A stretch of DNA of 64,000 bases. Source: Flavobacteriaceae bacterium MAR_2010_188. GTDB taxonomy: Bacteria; Bacteroidota; Bacteroidia; Flavobacteriales; Flavobacteriaceae. The stretch's first letter is position 1. Every line of letters begins with the position of its first letter. The position numbers were made by a program, and so were the translations under genes. The notes beneath the pieces were generated by a model, which saw nothing but the letters and a program-made list of their open reading frames with translations, had not been told where the DNA came from and did not search any database. The DNA is taken from assembly GCA_900104375.1 (NCBI GenBank), contig LT629302.1:2138001-2202000 (forward strand), in the 5' to 3' direction. This document shows positions 63,093 to 64,000 of this stretch, one piece after another.

Positions 63093-63643
63093 TTCTTAGA
63101 GTTTGAAGCAAAATGATTGATCCAAAGCATCCAGAGAAGAAACACCATTCCATAAATAATCAGCGGGAATATTACCGTGTGCAAAATATCCCTTCTCCAA
63201 GGATAATAATATAGCCCGATAGAAAGTACCACGATTCTGATAAGATTTACAGAATATAAGAGCGTGCTACCTGCGATAATAAAAAATAAAGTAGACCTGA
63301 ATTTGTCAGAAAAAGCGATAACGAAGGAAATAAATAAGATAATAACACTCACAGAATTACAGCCTTCTACCACTCTAGCAACAAATTTTCCGTTAAGGAT
63401 CAGCTTTAACGAAGGCTCATCTGGATGATTAATTACGTCAGCCCGATAATCGAGTGCATCAAAAATATATCTGCTCTGATTTGCAACTAAATTTGTAATA
63501 TAATCTGGATAAGGCTCGGTATTCTTAGAATAATCCAAGTATAACTTATAGGTTAAGGAAAGTGCTAAATAAACCGATAGAAAAACCACCATAAAGCGAA
63601 TTACAGACCGGTATTTAATAAAAAGAATCTTGAGTTGACCCAA
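63089..63643 (-). CDS. xrtF: Exosortase family protein XrtF
   Basis: The membrane protein has the exosortase catalytic set: Cys in RVVEGCNSVSVIILF, Arg in SVNLIRIVVLS and His in DILHTVIFPLIIYG. There are about five TM helices. Exosortases cleave C-terminal sorting signals of exported proteins. The frame is open to 63766, but that ATG would overlap the divergent GAF gene and add about 40 non-family residues. A TTG at 63643 (LGQLKILFIKY) gives the usual length of about 180; there is no ATG between them. Target proteins are not in this window. Confidence 0.85.
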   Translation of the reverse strand: MGQLKILFIKYRSVIRFMVVFLSVYLALSLTYKLYLDYSKNTEPYPDYITNLVANQSRYIFDALDYRADVINHPDEPSLKLILNGKFVARVVEGCNSVSVIILFISFVIAFSDKFRSTLFFIIAGSTLLYSVNLIRIVVLSIGLYYYPWRRDILHTVIFPLIIYGMVFLLWMLWINHFASNSKK

Positions 63644-63732
63644 ATGCTTATGTTCCTTGTTAATATTTACAGAATCGAAGTTCAAAATACAGCATTTTAA
63701 AATATTTTTACCAAAATTAATATCTAATAAAA

Positions 63733-64000
63733 ATGGAACTTTCAGATTTAGAATCAAAAGTATCAAACATTACCGAGGATAATTCAAAAAATAAGGAAAC
63801 AAAACTAAAAGAGATTTGCACCCTCTTAAATAAAGAAGTTTCATATTACAATTGGGTAGGATTCTATTTTAGAAATGGGGATAAGGAGGAACTAATTCTT
63901 GGTCCTTACGTTGGTGCGGAAACAGACCATACGGTTATACCTTTCGGGAAAGGCATCTGTGGGCAAGTGGCAGTAAGCAATAAGAATTTTGTTGTTCCAG
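63733..64000 (+). CDS. GAF domain protein (3' end outside window)
   Basis: The frame starts MELSDLESKVSNITEDNSKN and runs to the window end (89 codons). It shows the GAF core of free methionine-(R)-sulfoxide reductase-like proteins: SYYNWVGFYFRNGDKEELIL, GPYVGAETDHTVIPFGKGIC and GQVAVSNKNFVVP. The Cys in GKGICG is conserved in that family. Whether the full catalytic set is present cannot be seen. Divergent from xrtF. Confidence 0.85.
   Translation, partial: MELSDLESKVSNITEDNSKNKETKLKEICTLLNKEVSYYNWVGFYFRNGDKEELILGPYVGAETDHTVIPFGKGICGQVAVSNKNFVVP

Overview
The window reads as chromosomal DNA of a flavobacterium (Bacteroidota, Flavobacteriaceae). The evidence is the gliding and type IX secretion core gldK-gldL-gldM-gldN, an exosortase F pair, SecG with a Gly-rich tail, promoters of the TTTG / TAnnTTTG type, AT-rich spacers, and many signal peptides and lipoproteins. 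No tool was run; all calls come from reading translations, motifs and repeats.

Layout. (1) 1-3.2 kb, minus strand: a sugar-oxidation group (Gfo/Idh/MocA oxidoreductase cut by the window edge, a GMC oxidoreductase, a DUF1080 protein, and a decayed 3' gene fragment between the last two). (2) 3.3-24 kb: an accessory, decaying region. It has a YefM/YoeB pair and a small secreted protein bounded by three copies of one intergenic repeat; a gamma-glutamyltransferase with a stop codon inside its signal peptide; a LytTR regulator with a late stop beside a histidine-kinase stump; a second GMC oxidoreductase with its small Tat-signal partner; a GNAT acetyltransferase; two amidohydrolases; three further toxin-antitoxin pairs, one with an N-terminally eroded toxin; an M23 peptidase; two halves of an IS30 transposase in inverted order; and an exported protein with an internal duplication. 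Many single genes here are separated by spacers opening with (G)C(C/T)AACA and closing with CGTT(A/G)GC-like sequence, so the stretch looks like a cassette array. No integrase is present. (3) 24.2-33.9 kb: a redox or stress island. It holds a TetR regulator with two matching palindromic operators, a carboxymuconolactone-decarboxylase-like protein, a FrnE/DsbA-type oxidoreductase, two decayed genes, a Crp/Fnr regulator, a Grx-Grx-thioredoxin-reductase fusion, a metallophosphoesterase, a flavodoxin-like reductase and an alpha/beta hydrolase. (4) 33.9-35.2 kb: a gene-poor junction with a transposase stump, duplicated hairpin repeats and an initiator tRNA-Met. (5) 35.4-64 kb: compact conserved core. 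It holds an LRR protein, a tripartite RND efflux operon, an ABC-F ATPase, the gld locus, an arginase-fold protein with degenerate metal ligands, topA, miaB, a sigma-54 activator, lptE, a TPR protein, secG, groES-groEL, the exosortase F pair and a GAF protein cut by the window end.

The core part carries export machinery (T9SS/gliding, SecG, LptE, XrtF) and housekeeping genes. The left half is a record of cassette gain, repeat insertion and gene decay. The most unusual signals are the cassette-like array with its repeat families, a 24-bp palindrome inserted in frame into a toxin gene, the shared TetR operators, the tandem-glutaredoxin reductase fusion, and the arginase-like pseudoenzyme next to gldK.
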